Below the pieces are notes generated by a model. The model had not been told where the DNA came from. It did not search any database and saw only the letters and a program-made list of their open reading frames with translations. The position numbers and the translations under genes were made by a program. Positions 1-7,609 of a DNA stretch of 21,661 bases are shown here, in pieces. Source of the stretch: a virus; IMG/VR virus record IMGVR_UViG_3300030430_000612, positions 1 to 21,661 of that record. One strand, given 5' to 3'. Position 1 is the stretch's first letter. Every line of letters starts with the position of its first letter.

Positions 1-59
1 GCTTTACGATACAATTCTTCGTATTCAATGCGTTTCGACTCTTTTAAACAAGCATCCAT
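1..59 (-). CDS. 5' end of a gene truncated by the window edge
   Basis: Reading down from position 59, an ATG opens a frame of 19 full codons, MDACLKESKRIEYEELYRK, that runs off the window. The ATG shares one base with the stop of the holin-like gene upstream (TAATG), the junction used throughout this operon, so it is probably a real coupled start. The visible part is charged and helical with one Cys and no signal peptide. Its place after a holin-like gene would suit a lysis gene such as an endolysin, but nothing in 19 residues identifies one. Confidence 0.55.
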   Translation of the reverse strand, partial: MDACLKESKRIEYEELYRK

Positions 60-517
60 TATGGTTTTACCTTCATATATTTACTGACTGCACGGTTCCC
101 AAACCAGAACGACATAATAGCAGCAAATAATCCTGCTGTAGCATCATCCCATATCAGTGACAAAGCACGACCTAAATCATGCCCAACATTTAACAGGGCC
201 AACAACGCCGTTACCTTCACTCCAACGAATAAAGCAAAAAAACAATAAGTGATAACAGGGCGCACACTTCCACGTAGTGCGTTGATAAAACCTCCCGCAT
301 CAATTGAATCATGCTTATACAGCCCCTCTGTTTCTTTTATATCTGCTTCCTTGTCCATTATACTCAGTTTGAGTTCAGCGCGCTTGGACATGAGATCCAT
401 TTCAAGCTGCGCTCTTTCCAGCTCATGCTTGTGTTCTTGATTTGCTTTGAAATAATTCAATACCTCTGGCAAAAAAGAAGTTCCAAATCCTAACAAGCTA
501 CCTAAGAGCGTAATCAT
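59..517 (-). CDS. Holin-like membrane protein (3TM holin type)
   Basis: This 152-aa protein has a hydrophobic N-terminus (about residues 1-20), a long charged helix or coiled coil (about 25-62), the motif LRGSVRPVIT (81-90), and two further hydrophobic segments (about 86-108 and 125-142). A basic tail follows. An N-terminal segment, a charged linker and an RP-containing second segment is the layout I associate with the 3TM phage holin family, which would permeabilise the inner membrane at lysis. The ATG overlaps the previous stop by four bases (ATGA) and has GGAG seven bases upstream. The family call rests on layout and motif memory; another membrane role, such as a virion-associated protein, is possible. 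Confidence 0.7.
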   Translation of the reverse strand: MITLLGSLLGFGTSFLPEVLNYFKANQEHKHELERAQLEMDLMSKRAELKLSIMDKEADIKETEGLYKHDSIDAGGFINALRGSVRPVITYCFFALFVGVKVTALLALLNVGHDLGRALSLIWDDATAGLFAAIMSFWFGNRAVSKYMKVKP

Positions 518-840
518 TTTGTAACTCCATTCTTTTTACCGTTCATCGCTGTAAATCCAAAATACGCTGCACATAAGCCACTAACACTTACAATATAGAT
601 ACTTGCAATATCTGTTATCAGTCCTGCGGCAGCATCAAAACCAAAAATGGAACAAGCCAATATTACAACTGGATATAAGACCATGCCACTTAGAGCAAAC
701 CAAGTCATGTGTCGTTGGCTATCACGTTTCTTATCCTCATCAACCATTTGGCGACGATGATCTTCAAGCTTTAATTTATCCCATTCATCTCTATTAATAT
801 TACCATTTTTGTCTAAATCAGCTTTTTCGAACTCAGTCAC
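514..840 (-). CDS. EF-hand, two-TM membrane protein, holin-like
   Basis: I choose the GTG at 840 rather than the ATG at 924. The longer frame would overlap the previous gene by 73 bases and add an unconvincing extension. The GTG has AGGAA nine to ten bases upstream, overlapping the preceding TAG stop. The 108-aa product starts with a canonical 12-residue EF-hand loop, DLDKNGNINRDE (residues 8-19), with acidic or Asn ligands at 8, 10, 12 and Glu19 last. A highly charged helix (about 22-44) and two hydrophobic segments (about 46-67 and 78-98) follow, ending in a Lys-rich tail. It sits between other small membrane proteins in the presumed lysis module. Small size, two TM segments and a charged tail fit a class II holin or holin partner. 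Calcium binding is inferred from the loop only. Confidence 0.75.
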   Translation of the reverse strand: MTEFEKADLDKNGNINRDEWDKLKLEDHRRQMVDEDKKRDSQRHMTWFALSGMVLYPVVILACSIFGFDAAAGLITDIASIYIVSVSGLCAAYFGFTAMNGKKNGVTK

Positions 841-851
841 AACTTTAATTC

Positions 852-1316
852 CTATCTTGCTAACCAAATAAATCCTACCATACCACCTACCAAAACAATA
901 AACAAAGCAATACCCGCTGTCCACTCCATGATCGTTTGCTTGATTTCCATGCGCCGAAACTCATGTTCGCGTTTTTGCTTTCTTATATTAGCCTCTATTC
1001 TCAAAAACTCCTGCCAGTGACTTGGGCCTAAAATAGCAGGGTGCGAAATCAACTCACGTAACTCGTCGCGCATTTGTTTTGCTTTTTTGCGAGCTAAAAA
1101 AACCTCCATGGCTTGCGCTTGTACGCCGCCACCTAAAGCCTTGTACCAAGGCGGTTTTTCGATCATCTTTTCAGCTTGATCCAACTCAGCCATACATCCC
1201 GCCCATTGCTGAAGCTGTTGGCCCATATCTTGAAGATCGCGTCCGACGCTGATAGATTTTTTCATAAAATTAAAAGCTGCTGTGGCACCTGCAATCGCAG
1301 TCACTGGGTCTATCAT
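852..1316 (-). CDS. C-terminally anchored helical membrane protein
   Basis: The 154-aa product has a small-residue N-terminal stretch (about 1-15), a long helical body rich in Lys, Glu and Gln (about 25-130), and one strong hydrophobic segment near the end (about 132-153), leaving only an Arg after it. The KPPWYKALGGGVQAQAMEVF region and the charged QMRDELRELI helix resemble a family I remember near holin genes of marine phages, with no established function. The ATG overlaps the previous TGA by four bases (ATGA); GAGG lies about eleven bases upstream, so reinitiation may contribute. Possibilities include a spanin-like or holin-regulating tail-anchored protein. I cannot choose between them. 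Confidence 0.7.
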   Translation of the reverse strand: MIDPVTAIAGATAAFNFMKKSISVGRDLQDMGQQLQQWAGCMAELDQAEKMIEKPPWYKALGGGVQAQAMEVFLARKKAKQMRDELRELISHPAILGPSHWQEFLRIEANIRKQKREHEFRRMEIKQTIMEWTAGIALFIVLVGGMVGFIWLAR

Positions 1317-1477
1317 GTATCATAAAACCTCACTGGACAGATGTAATCTGGCGGCATCGTGTAGACTTTATCATACCACACATGATAGGGTCTGTCATAT
1401 CCACAATCATATGCACAGACCTTATATAATCCGAAATTGAAGGCATGGCCCCAAAAAATAGCGACCAAAACGCACAC
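1313..1477 (-). CDS. Small Cys-containing protein, likely exported (GTG start)
   Basis: A 54-codon frame fills what otherwise looks like a 160-base gap. It starts with GTG at 1477, sharing the G of the upstream TAG stop (TAGTG), and ends in a TGA that overlaps the next ATG by four bases. It therefore abuts both neighbours exactly like the other genes. The product begins MCVLVAIFWGHAFNFG, a hydrophobic export-signal-like stretch. It then carries VCAYDCGYDRPYHVWYDK, with Cys21 and Cys25, and a third body Cys at 47 in DYICPVRF. The paired Cys residues after a hydrophobic start suggest a disulphide-bonded secreted peptide. No strong Shine-Dalgarno is visible and the signal lacks a basic n-region, so expression by coupling is inferred. 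I do not recognise its function. Confidence 0.6.
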   Translation of the reverse strand: MCVLVAIFWGHAFNFGLYKVCAYDCGYDRPYHVWYDKVYTMPPDYICPVRFYDT

Positions 1478-1686
1478 TACTTTTTTAAGTTTCGGATTTC
1501 ATCATATAATTGTTTTTGATCTGCTCGTACCTCTTGCAGAACTAAATTCATTGTTTCTAATTGAGTTTCTAAAACTTGTATCTTGGTCTGATTAGTAAAT
1601 ATCATCTTTAGAACAGCATAAAGGCCGGCTAGAACAGCAAGGCAAAACGCTACTACTGGACTTATTATAGCATCAGACAATTTCAT
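1477..1686 (-). CDS. Small N-terminally anchored coiled-coil protein
   Basis: The 69-aa product has one hydrophobic segment (about residues 8-30, VVAFCLAVLAGLYAVLKMIF) followed by a heptad-like charged helix (about 33-66, including VLETQLETMNLVLQEVRADQ). This build resembles XhlA-type haemolysin/holin accessory proteins and also small spanin-type proteins. The gene lies at the head of a run of membrane proteins before the holin-like gene. Its ATG is coupled to the preceding stop (TAATG). No catalytic motif is present; a membrane role in lysis is inferred from topology and neighbourhood. Confidence 0.7.
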   Translation of the reverse strand: MKLSDAIISPVVAFCLAVLAGLYAVLKMIFTNQTKIQVLETQLETMNLVLQEVRADQKQLYDEIRNLKK

Positions 1687-1895
1687 TAACCTGCATCGTC
1701 AGTTTTTTCTAAGTTTGCCTTTAACATATCAAGAAATGCTTGGCGACCTACCTTAAGTTGGGTAAGATTAAATTCTGCTGATGCAATCTTATTGTCTAAT
1801 GAAGCTATGTGATTAATGCACACTTTAGCCTCGTCGGATAGTTGACTTTCTGTGTATTCGACATTATCAATAACGACCTTTTTTTCTTCAGTCAC
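1686..1895 (-). CDS. DUF6447-like small protein
   Basis: A 69-aa soluble, acidic, mostly helical protein. The start YTESQLSDEAKVCINHIASL followed by a helix LDNKIASAEFNLTQLKVGRQ matches the pattern I remember for the DUF6447 family, common in marine phage tail or lysis regions and of unknown function. The start is GTG at 1895, preceded by AAAGGAG with a six-base spacer, one of the better ribosome sites in the window. The stop overlaps the next ATG (TAATG). No active-site residues are apparent. Confidence 0.7.
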   Translation of the reverse strand: MTEEKKVVIDNVEYTESQLSDEAKVCINHIASLDNKIASAEFNLTQLKVGRQAFLDMLKANLEKTDDAG

Positions 1896-1916
1896 CTTGA
1901 TCTCCTTTAGTTTGCC

Positions 1917-2231
1917 TTAAGCGGCCCAAGGGCGTCCGCTCATGGTTGGTGGGTTTTTAAGATTATCTATGCCTTTCTTCAGATTTTCTTCAGTCGCGTC
2001 CTTGTCCAACTTTGCTTGCGCCCAAGCAATGCAATTTACTTCTGTAACACTCTCGTAAGCAATGAAATTACTATCCGATGGGTCAGGTGTATGACTTGTT
2101 GTGCCATAGCTGCTTACACTATGTTCACCATCAACTGCAGTGCATCGCCAGTGCAAGGTTTGTATGCCTTTGCTTCCGCTTGTAGTTTCATATTCAGTTT
2201 GACTTATTGTCCATGTGTATTCAATTGCCAT
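1917..2231 (-). CDS. Conserved phage protein after the tail fibre (DUF7936-like)
   Basis: The 104-aa protein opens MAIEYTWTISQTEYETTSGS, then HWRCTAVDGEHSVSSYGTT, then a helical C-terminus with IAWAQAKLDKDATEENL. This pattern (MAI.YTW...Q.EY near the N-terminus, a central HWR-type beta segment, a terminal AW.Q..LDK helix) recurs in small proteins next to marine phage tail fibres, which I associate with DUF7936. It has AAGGAG eight bases before its ATG, the strongest site in this part of the operon, suggesting an abundant product. Position after the fibre gene suggests a fibre chaperone, decoration or accessory virion protein. The function is not known. Confidence 0.75.
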   Translation of the reverse strand: MAIEYTWTISQTEYETTSGSKGIQTLHWRCTAVDGEHSVSSYGTTSHTPDPSDSNFIAYESVTEVNCIAWAQAKLDKDATEENLKKGIDNLKNPPTMSGRPWAA

Positions 2232-2246
2232 TATAGCATCTCCTTT

Positions 2247-5200
2247 TTATCCGCAATACATTACGCAAGATACAAGTTTTACACCTGTCTCTCTGCTTCC
2301 GATTGTTACTTTTCCGATGGTTTTACTTCTGATGATGTCGTCCGACTGCACCTTGGCAGTTCCATCCCCATTACTTTCCAATAAATCACCACCATCACAA
2401 GCACCCGTCACCAATACTGATCCAATACCAAGAGAAGTCACCATTACTTTATTTTCTGGTGTAAATTTATTGACTACCCCATAAACTCTTTTATCTCCAA
2501 CTGTATCAGAAACTTTTACTTTTGCGTGATCTGCTCTCGTCTGACCTGCTTTAGGATGAGGTGCTTCTTCTCCTGTTTTTATGTCGGGCTGTGTATTTGG
2601 ATAGACATCTAGTTCATCTATCGTGCTTACCACAGTGCCAACCTGTACACTTGTAGAAATACCAGAGCTTTCGTGTTTACCTGAAAAACCGTTCAGTGAA
2701 ACAGTAGAGCCACTTACCTCAATGCTTCCTTCATCAGCATTGCCTTGGCGGAATATAATTAAAAGCCCGTCATTATTCTGACGATTTATAAAAACAGGTG
2801 GTGTTGATGTGGTGGACGTATTGTTTGCTGCGTAGAAAAAATTGGCAGCGCTATGTAAATTTCCAAAGTATGCGTTACTATTTCCCGCTGCCGACGATCC
2901 AAAAATAATATCATCACCAGAATAATCCGTTTGCAACGCCGATGCCTGATTAGCTGTCTGAATTTGAAAAGCGCCGCTAGCCAAGATGCGCATGACTTCC
3001 GTGCCGCCAGTTTGAAACGAAAGATACCCTGAGTTGGCGTTGTTGAAAGACACTCCGCCAGCCGATCCAGAGCCAGAGATGACACCCAAATCTAATGTCT
3101 GATTTGTATTATTTGTAAATCGCCCAACGATCCCAGATGAAGAATTAACGACGGTAAATTTTTCTGTTGGATTGCTAATTCCAATTGCCACGTTGCCGCG
3201 ATCAAGCACGAGATTGTCGGCGTATGACGTACCATTATTTCTCAAGGTAAATGAGTATTTTACAAGACCAGACGAAACAACCTGATTGAGCTTTAGGTCG
3301 AACTCACTACCACTTGTTAAAGCATACATCCAGCTTTGAACTACATTCGTACCAACGCCTTGAGCTGCAGGTTGTATCGTTAAAGGAGCATCTTGATTTG
3401 TAGCTCCAATACCAACGAAACCGCTGCTGTTGATGCGCATATGTTCTGAGCCGTTGTTTGCAAACTGTAGTGCATCCCCAGACAAATTTATGTAGTTTGT
3501 AGTGTCGTGAAAATAAATGGTTCCAGCACTAGAGCCGTTATCAACTAAGATGCCACCGCCGTACACATGCAGCTTTTGGCTAGGCGAAGTGGTCCCTATA
3601 CCCACGTTGCCACTGGAATTAATCACAAAACGTGTAGCAGTCGCATCAACATCATAAATCTCAAACCCTGCATTTGAAACGCCTGTGGTTCCTTGACCAA
3701 ACTCAAAGTTATCAGCACTAGACGCTGTACCTTCAAGCCTAATACGTGACAATCCACCAGTATCTTTGAGGTGAAGCTCTACTTGAGGTGAGTCTGTTCC
3801 AATCCCAACGTTGCCATTTTCATCAATCCTCATAGCCTCCGAAGAAGTATTACCTGCTGATGTAATGAATGCTAATTCTTCCCTGCCGCCTGTTGTATTC
3901 AAGGCTACTGAAACTATACCAGCAGGGGCGGTGCCTGATTGTGATCTAAAAGCAATTCCTGATGCAGTATCTGCCGCACCACGATCTTGGAATATCTCAA
4001 ACCTGTTCCATGTACTTTCAGTTCCCGCCGCAAACGTTGTATCTTCTGACGGCAGTGTATGAACCATCTCACCCGTTGATTTAATGCGCAAACGTTCTGA
4101 GGCCGCTGTGGCTATAGCAAGAAAATCATTTGTGTGATTATATTGCAAAAAGCCACGATAACCTTCATTTCCAGTAGTACCATCAGAAAAGAAAATAGAA
4201 CCGTTATTATTGTTACTAGAAGCAATAGTTATGCCTGTTGCACCAGATGTGCCTACAACAAGATTTTGCGCTCCCGCTGTTTGGCTGCTTGGTGCAGTGT
4301 TTGCAATCCCCACGTTGCCGCTGCTGTCGATGCGCATACGTTCTGTGCCAGTCGTTGCAAATGTCAACGTACCATTAGAAGATTCTTGTGCATCAAGTAT
4401 AACACCTGCATCGTTTCCTGTTTTTTGAAATGTGCTAATCTTTAAGCCAGAGGAATCTAAACCAAAAACAGATTGTAAACCATTTGTTGTCCCTTCAACT
4501 TGCAAAGCTGCACTAGGCGAACTCGTCCCTATCCCAACGCTGCCGTCACTGGTTATGCGCATACGTTCCGAAGTGCCATCGCCATTGACAAATTTTATAC
4601 CATTTGAACCGTCTAATGTATTAATAAAAAATCTCGCTGTTCCGTTTTCATTAAAACGTTGCGCCACAGCACCACTGGTTGAATTTAAACAAAATACAAC
4701 TCCTGTGCTACTTACGTGCAATGGAAAATCAGGGGCCGTCCCAATCCCCACGTCGCCGCTGCTATCTATCGTTACAGCATCGTTTCCTCCAGCTTTTCTG
4801 AATACGTGAGATGCGCCTGTCACATTACCCATTTGATATATAGCTTGACCGGCATTAGAAGATGCTTCATTTCCTGAGAGTGCTATAAATGCGCCTCTTG
4901 CAGAAGACTGACCCCCATTTCCTGCATCAATAATAATTCTTTGATCATCAGACCCATCAGAAGTTACAGATTTTATCATTAGTTGATTAGTCGTAACTCC
5001 AAAATCAAACTCGTCTGTTCCATCTGATAGTGTCAGGGTTGTGTTGGGCGTAGCACCAATTCCAACCTTATTATTAAATATGGCTGTCCCTGCGTCACTC
5101 ATATCAAGTGTCAAGGCAGTCACGTTGCTTCCGCCATCATTGCCTCGAAATACCATGTCTCCATCTTGGACAATAGAGTACAATTGAAAGTCATTATTAT

Positions 5201-6062
5201 CTCTTCTAAGTAGCCCATAATACGTGCCACCATCATGAAGCTGGACTTTTCCATTGTCTTCTGCATCGAGAATAATATCACCAGCTACATCAAGTGTTAG
5301 ATCGCCACTCGACAAGTCTATCTCTGTGCCATCAATTGTGATGTTATCTACTGATATTCCGCCATCAGCCGTTAAAGTGCCGAAAGATACATTTTGTGAT
5401 GCGCCTGTTACCGTGAGCGTACCTGATGCATCTGGAAGATAAATAGCTCTATCAGCGGTCGGATCATTTGCATAGAGAAAGGTTTCAAAACTGTCAGAAG
5501 TCGAGCCTTCAAAACCTACGAAACCGTTGCTAGTAGGTGAGCCAGAAATAAAAATACTATTAGAATAAAGTCTGTTGAGAGATGGATTAAAGTAAACACC
5601 TCCATCTAATACAACAGCTTTATTACCGCTGCTCGTCGATGCAACACCAAGAATAAAGTGATTTGCGTCTGTGTCAGGATCAGGATCGGTGACATAAACT
5701 TGGGTTGCTGTATCTGCATTTCCTGTAAGACTACCCGTTACCGAACCTGTAACAGTCACACCGCCGCTGGTAACCTCTAACTTAGTGCTTCCACCTGTTT
5801 GAAGTTTTAGACTGCCTGTTCCCGCGTCGTTGATTATACTGTCAGAGGCGTTATGAAATATCTCTAAGTCATTGCTATCGCCCATAAGAAGTTTTGTATT
5901 ATCACCAAAGTTGAAATCCCTTGCTGCTAGAGCGTTATCTAGCTCGCTGAGAGTGATCTTTTTGGTTACATTGGCACTAACGTCAGCAATGACAAAGACG
6001 TCATCATCAGCCGTTTGTGCGCCTGTCTGACTATCTAGTTCCGATATTTTTTTATCAGCCAT
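2247..6062 (-). CDS. Long repeat-rich tail fibre
   Basis: The 1271-aa product begins MADKKISELDSQTGAQTADD, a virion-attachment-type N-terminus seen in many marine phage fibres. The long middle is low-charge, Gly/Ser/Thr/Asn-rich and built from degenerate units of the form MRI-x-SSGNVGIGT-xxPS-xx-LHV. I count about ten such units (for example GNVGIGTTSPSQKLHV and GSVGIGTSSPSAALQV), expected to form a trimeric beta-structured shaft. The end (about residues 1146-1271) is a separate compact domain containing VYGVVNKFTPENKVMVTSLG, DLLESNGDGTAKVQSDDIIR and a terminal CVMYCG. No S74-type intramolecular chaperone with its Ser/Lys autocleavage region is visible. GAGG lies six bases before the ATG. Role: host recognition at the tail tip. 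Confidence 0.9.
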   Translation of the reverse strand: MADKKISELDSQTGAQTADDDVFVIADVSANVTKKITLSELDNALAARDFNFGDNTKLLMGDSNDLEIFHNASDSIINDAGTGSLKLQTGGSTKLEVTSGGVTVTGSVTGSLTGNADTATQVYVTDPDPDTDANHFILGVASTSSGNKAVVLDGGVYFNPSLNRLYSNSIFISGSPTSNGFVGFEGSTSDSFETFLYANDPTADRAIYLPDASGTLTVTGASQNVSFGTLTADGGISVDNITIDGTEIDLSSGDLTLDVAGDIILDAEDNGKVQLHDGGTYYGLLRRDNNDFQLYSIVQDGDMVFRGNDGGSNVTALTLDMSDAGTAIFNNKVGIGATPNTTLTLSDGTDEFDFGVTTNQLMIKSVTSDGSDDQRIIIDAGNGGQSSARGAFIALSGNEASSNAGQAIYQMGNVTGASHVFRKAGGNDAVTIDSSGDVGIGTAPDFPLHVSSTGVVFCLNSTSGAVAQRFNENGTARFFINTLDGSNGIKFVNGDGTSERMRITSDGSVGIGTSSPSAALQVEGTTNGLQSVFGLDSSGLKISTFQKTGNDAGVILDAQESSNGTLTFATTGTERMRIDSSGNVGIANTAPSSQTAGAQNLVVGTSGATGITIASSNNNNGSIFFSDGTTGNEGYRGFLQYNHTNDFLAIATAASERLRIKSTGEMVHTLPSEDTTFAAGTESTWNRFEIFQDRGAADTASGIAFRSQSGTAPAGIVSVALNTTGGREELAFITSAGNTSSEAMRIDENGNVGIGTDSPQVELHLKDTGGLSRIRLEGTASSADNFEFGQGTTGVSNAGFEIYDVDATATRFVINSSGNVGIGTTSPSQKLHVYGGGILVDNGSSAGTIYFHDTTNYINLSGDALQFANNGSEHMRINSSGFVGIGATNQDAPLTIQPAAQGVGTNVVQSWMYALTSGSEFDLKLNQVVSSGLVKYSFTLRNNGTSYADNLVLDRGNVAIGISNPTEKFTVVNSSSGIVGRFTNNTNQTLDLGVISGSGSAGGVSFNNANSGYLSFQTGGTEVMRILASGAFQIQTANQASALQTDYSGDDIIFGSSAAGNSNAYFGNLHSAANFFYAANNTSTTSTPPVFINRQNNDGLLIIFRQGNADEGSIEVSGSTVSLNGFSGKHESSGISTSVQVGTVVSTIDELDVYPNTQPDIKTGEEAPHPKAGQTRADHAKVKVSDTVGDKRVYGVVNKFTPENKVMVTSLGIGSVLVTGACDGGDLLESNGDGTAKVQSDDIIRSKTIGKVTIGSRETGVKLVSCVMYCG
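2985..5075 (-). repeat. Degenerate repeats within the tail-fibre gene
   Basis: Blocks encoding MRI..SSGNVGIGT..P recur, seen on the plus strand as variants of ccaatcccaacgttgccgct followed by a atgcgcatacgttc-type segment. Clear copies are near 3410-3455, 3590-3620, 3800-3840, 4305-4350, 4530-4575 and 4738-4770; looser ones are near 2985, 4085 and 5050. Spacing is irregular and the sequence between copies is unrelated, so these are shaft repeats that have diverged at protein level while keeping DNA identity at the motif. Confidence 0.7.
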
Positions 6063-6065
6063 GAC

Positions 6066-6728
6066 TTACCTCAATTCTGCCCAGTAGCCTATCGTTGCAG
6101 AGCCGTTGACCTTGTAGTAATGATTGTTTGGAACAATTGCTGAAACACCGTTCAAAGTCGTCCCAACCGATATATATGTGGAGTTGTCAGCCGATAGCTG
6201 TAGAGTGACATCTGCATCCGTGTCAACGTTTACCATAATCGGTTTTCCAGTAGTGTTTTGAAACGCTGTACTGACGGATCGACTGCTTGACATGTCTTGC
6301 CATGTTTGACTAGTTCCGACCCCTGTAGTGGAAATCAAGCTATTTACGGCAGTCTTAAAATTAGCTGGAGAAATCAAATAATATTTTGTGTCTGTGCCAG
6401 TGGTAAGCTCTGAAGATGTTGCGCCTTTTAACTGACCCTTCTGTGTGATTGTTGAGCTTTCATCGCCAGTGACAATGTGAACATCCTCAAACAACTTAAA
6501 TGCTGTTGCAGACTGATCCATAAGAGCAATCGTTATATTTGATGAATTGGCTTCATTTCGGATGTACAGCTTGCCTGTATCCGTTTCGTACCAGATTTGA
6601 TTTGCGTAAGTCGTTGTTGGTGCAGCCGTGCCACTATTCGTTGAGGCTAAAGCTTGCAGTGCGTTGTTTAAATCTGCTCTAAGATCAGCAGCCGCTTGAT
6701 TTGCTATGTCCATATCATGTTGTGACAT
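6066..6728 (-). CDS. Tail fibre base or fibre-attachment protein
   Basis: The 220-aa product starts MSQHDMDIANQAAADLRADL and continues NNALQALASTNSGTAAPTTT and IWYETDTGKLYIRNEANSSN. This N-terminal module is widespread at the start of marine phage fibres: a helix, then a Gly/Thr hinge, then a W-containing beta unit. The C-terminal half (about 135-220) is beta-rich and ends IGYWAELR, and may be a small head domain. The protein lies between the J-like hub genes and the long fibre, suggesting it links hub to fibre or is a second, shorter fibre. Its ATG shares a base with the preceding TGA (TGATG). Confidence 0.8.
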   Translation of the reverse strand: MSQHDMDIANQAAADLRADLNNALQALASTNSGTAAPTTTYANQIWYETDTGKLYIRNEANSSNITIALMDQSATAFKLFEDVHIVTGDESSTITQKGQLKGATSSELTTGTDTKYYLISPANFKTAVNSLISTTGVGTSQTWQDMSSSRSVSTAFQNTTGKPIMVNVDTDADVTLQLSADNSTYISVGTTLNGVSAIVPNNHYYKVNGSATIGYWAELR

Positions 6729-7609
6729 CAGGTATTATACTCCACAAATGCAGTAAGTGCGCTCACCTCTGGGCTAAACCCGCTTGTGCTTGATCTAAAG
6801 AATACACGAAATCTAAAAGCGCGTCCACTAAACTGACCTGCACGAAATTGTTTGAAGTCTGACCATGTAGGTGAACCGGCAGGGTCATCATCAGTCATGC
6901 TTACTTGATAAATTAAATTACAGTCGCCATGATTTGTCCTTAGATGAACACTATCAAAGCCTGTGTTGGTGCTGTCATTTCTATTGAAGCTGCTTGAGTA
7001 AACTATGCCTGTAGGCAAATCATCAAACAACTGAGGCAGAGCATCGACAAAACCATTAGTTAAGTCTTTACGTTCTAACGTTGCATCAATCCGCACATTC
7101 ACAAGTCTTACCGTGCTATCATGCGTTTGAATGTAATTACTAAAATCATAGCGGTTTGTCAGACCTGTATTTCCATCAGTTGTATAGATTTTATTGCTCG
7201 CAACGGTCAATCCAACCTTTGTCCCACTAAATGCGGTGTGTTCAGCTTGAGTGAGAGATTGAGAATACGACGTTATATCTGCCGTGGGAACAATTACAGA
7301 AGCAAAATCTGCCGACGGCTTTCCACCTTTAGAATAGGCTTTTATCATATAGGTGCCAGCCCGTGCAGGAACATTTACGGAATTGGCAGGTCGTGGTACT
7401 TTCTCCACAGCCGTAGTCGCATCACTATATCGCGCTGTTGGTTCATCAGAACTCACAGCCGTAGAGGTGGAATGTCTGATCTCATAGTAACTGAGATTTG
7501 GATCAGTTATTGGTTGCCATTCCAAATGCGTAGATGTGCCGTTGACCTCATAGTTAAAGGCTTGTACATCTCCTGCTAGGCGTCTAGATCTTGCTATTTT
7601 TATAGTCAT
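6728..7609 (-). CDS. J-like tail hub, detached C-terminal part (FN3 plus terminal domain)
   Basis: The 293-aa product has an N-terminal fibronectin-III-like domain (about residues 20-108: STHLEWQPITDPNLSYYEIR through GTYMIKAYSKGGKPSADFA). A C-terminal beta domain follows, with the signature MTDDDPAGSPTWSDFKQFRA and RAFRFRVFFRSS (about 240-278). That signature is normally found near the end of single-chain J/host-specificity proteins of lambda-like phages. Here it is a separate gene whose ATG overlaps the preceding TGA by four bases (ATGA). It probably assembles with the 693-aa hub at the tail tip. A sequencing error is unlikely to be the cause because the junction is a clean coupled stop/start rather than a shifted frame. 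Confidence 0.75.
   Translation of the reverse strand: MTIKIARSRRLAGDVQAFNYEVNGTSTHLEWQPITDPNLSYYEIRHSTSTAVSSDEPTARYSDATTAVEKVPRPANSVNVPARAGTYMIKAYSKGGKPSADFASVIVPTADITSYSQSLTQAEHTAFSGTKVGLTVASNKIYTTDGNTGLTNRYDFSNYIQTHDSTVRLVNVRIDATLERKDLTNGFVDALPQLFDDLPTGIVYSSSFNRNDSTNTGFDSVHLRTNHGDCNLIYQVSMTDDDPAGSPTWSDFKQFRAGQFSGRAFRFRVFFRSSTSGFSPEVSALTAFVEYNT

Noticed and set aside
841-924. N-terminal extension of the EF-hand protein up to an ATG at 924.
   Set aside because: It would overlap the previous gene by 73 bases, and the extension (MDSGYCFVYCFGRWYGRIYL...) is a readout of the TM-coding DNA in another frame; the GTG at 840 has a ribosome site and starts just before the EF-hand.
2016-2384. Plus-strand open frames across the fibre end and the 104-aa gene, including 2215-2484.
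   Set aside because: They are antisense to genes with clear family patterns and have Cys/Ser-rich translations typical of shadow frames.
4134-4809. Several plus-strand frames of 70-125 codons within the tail fibre.
   Set aside because: They follow from the biased composition of the repeat-rich fibre gene; no start signals or domains.
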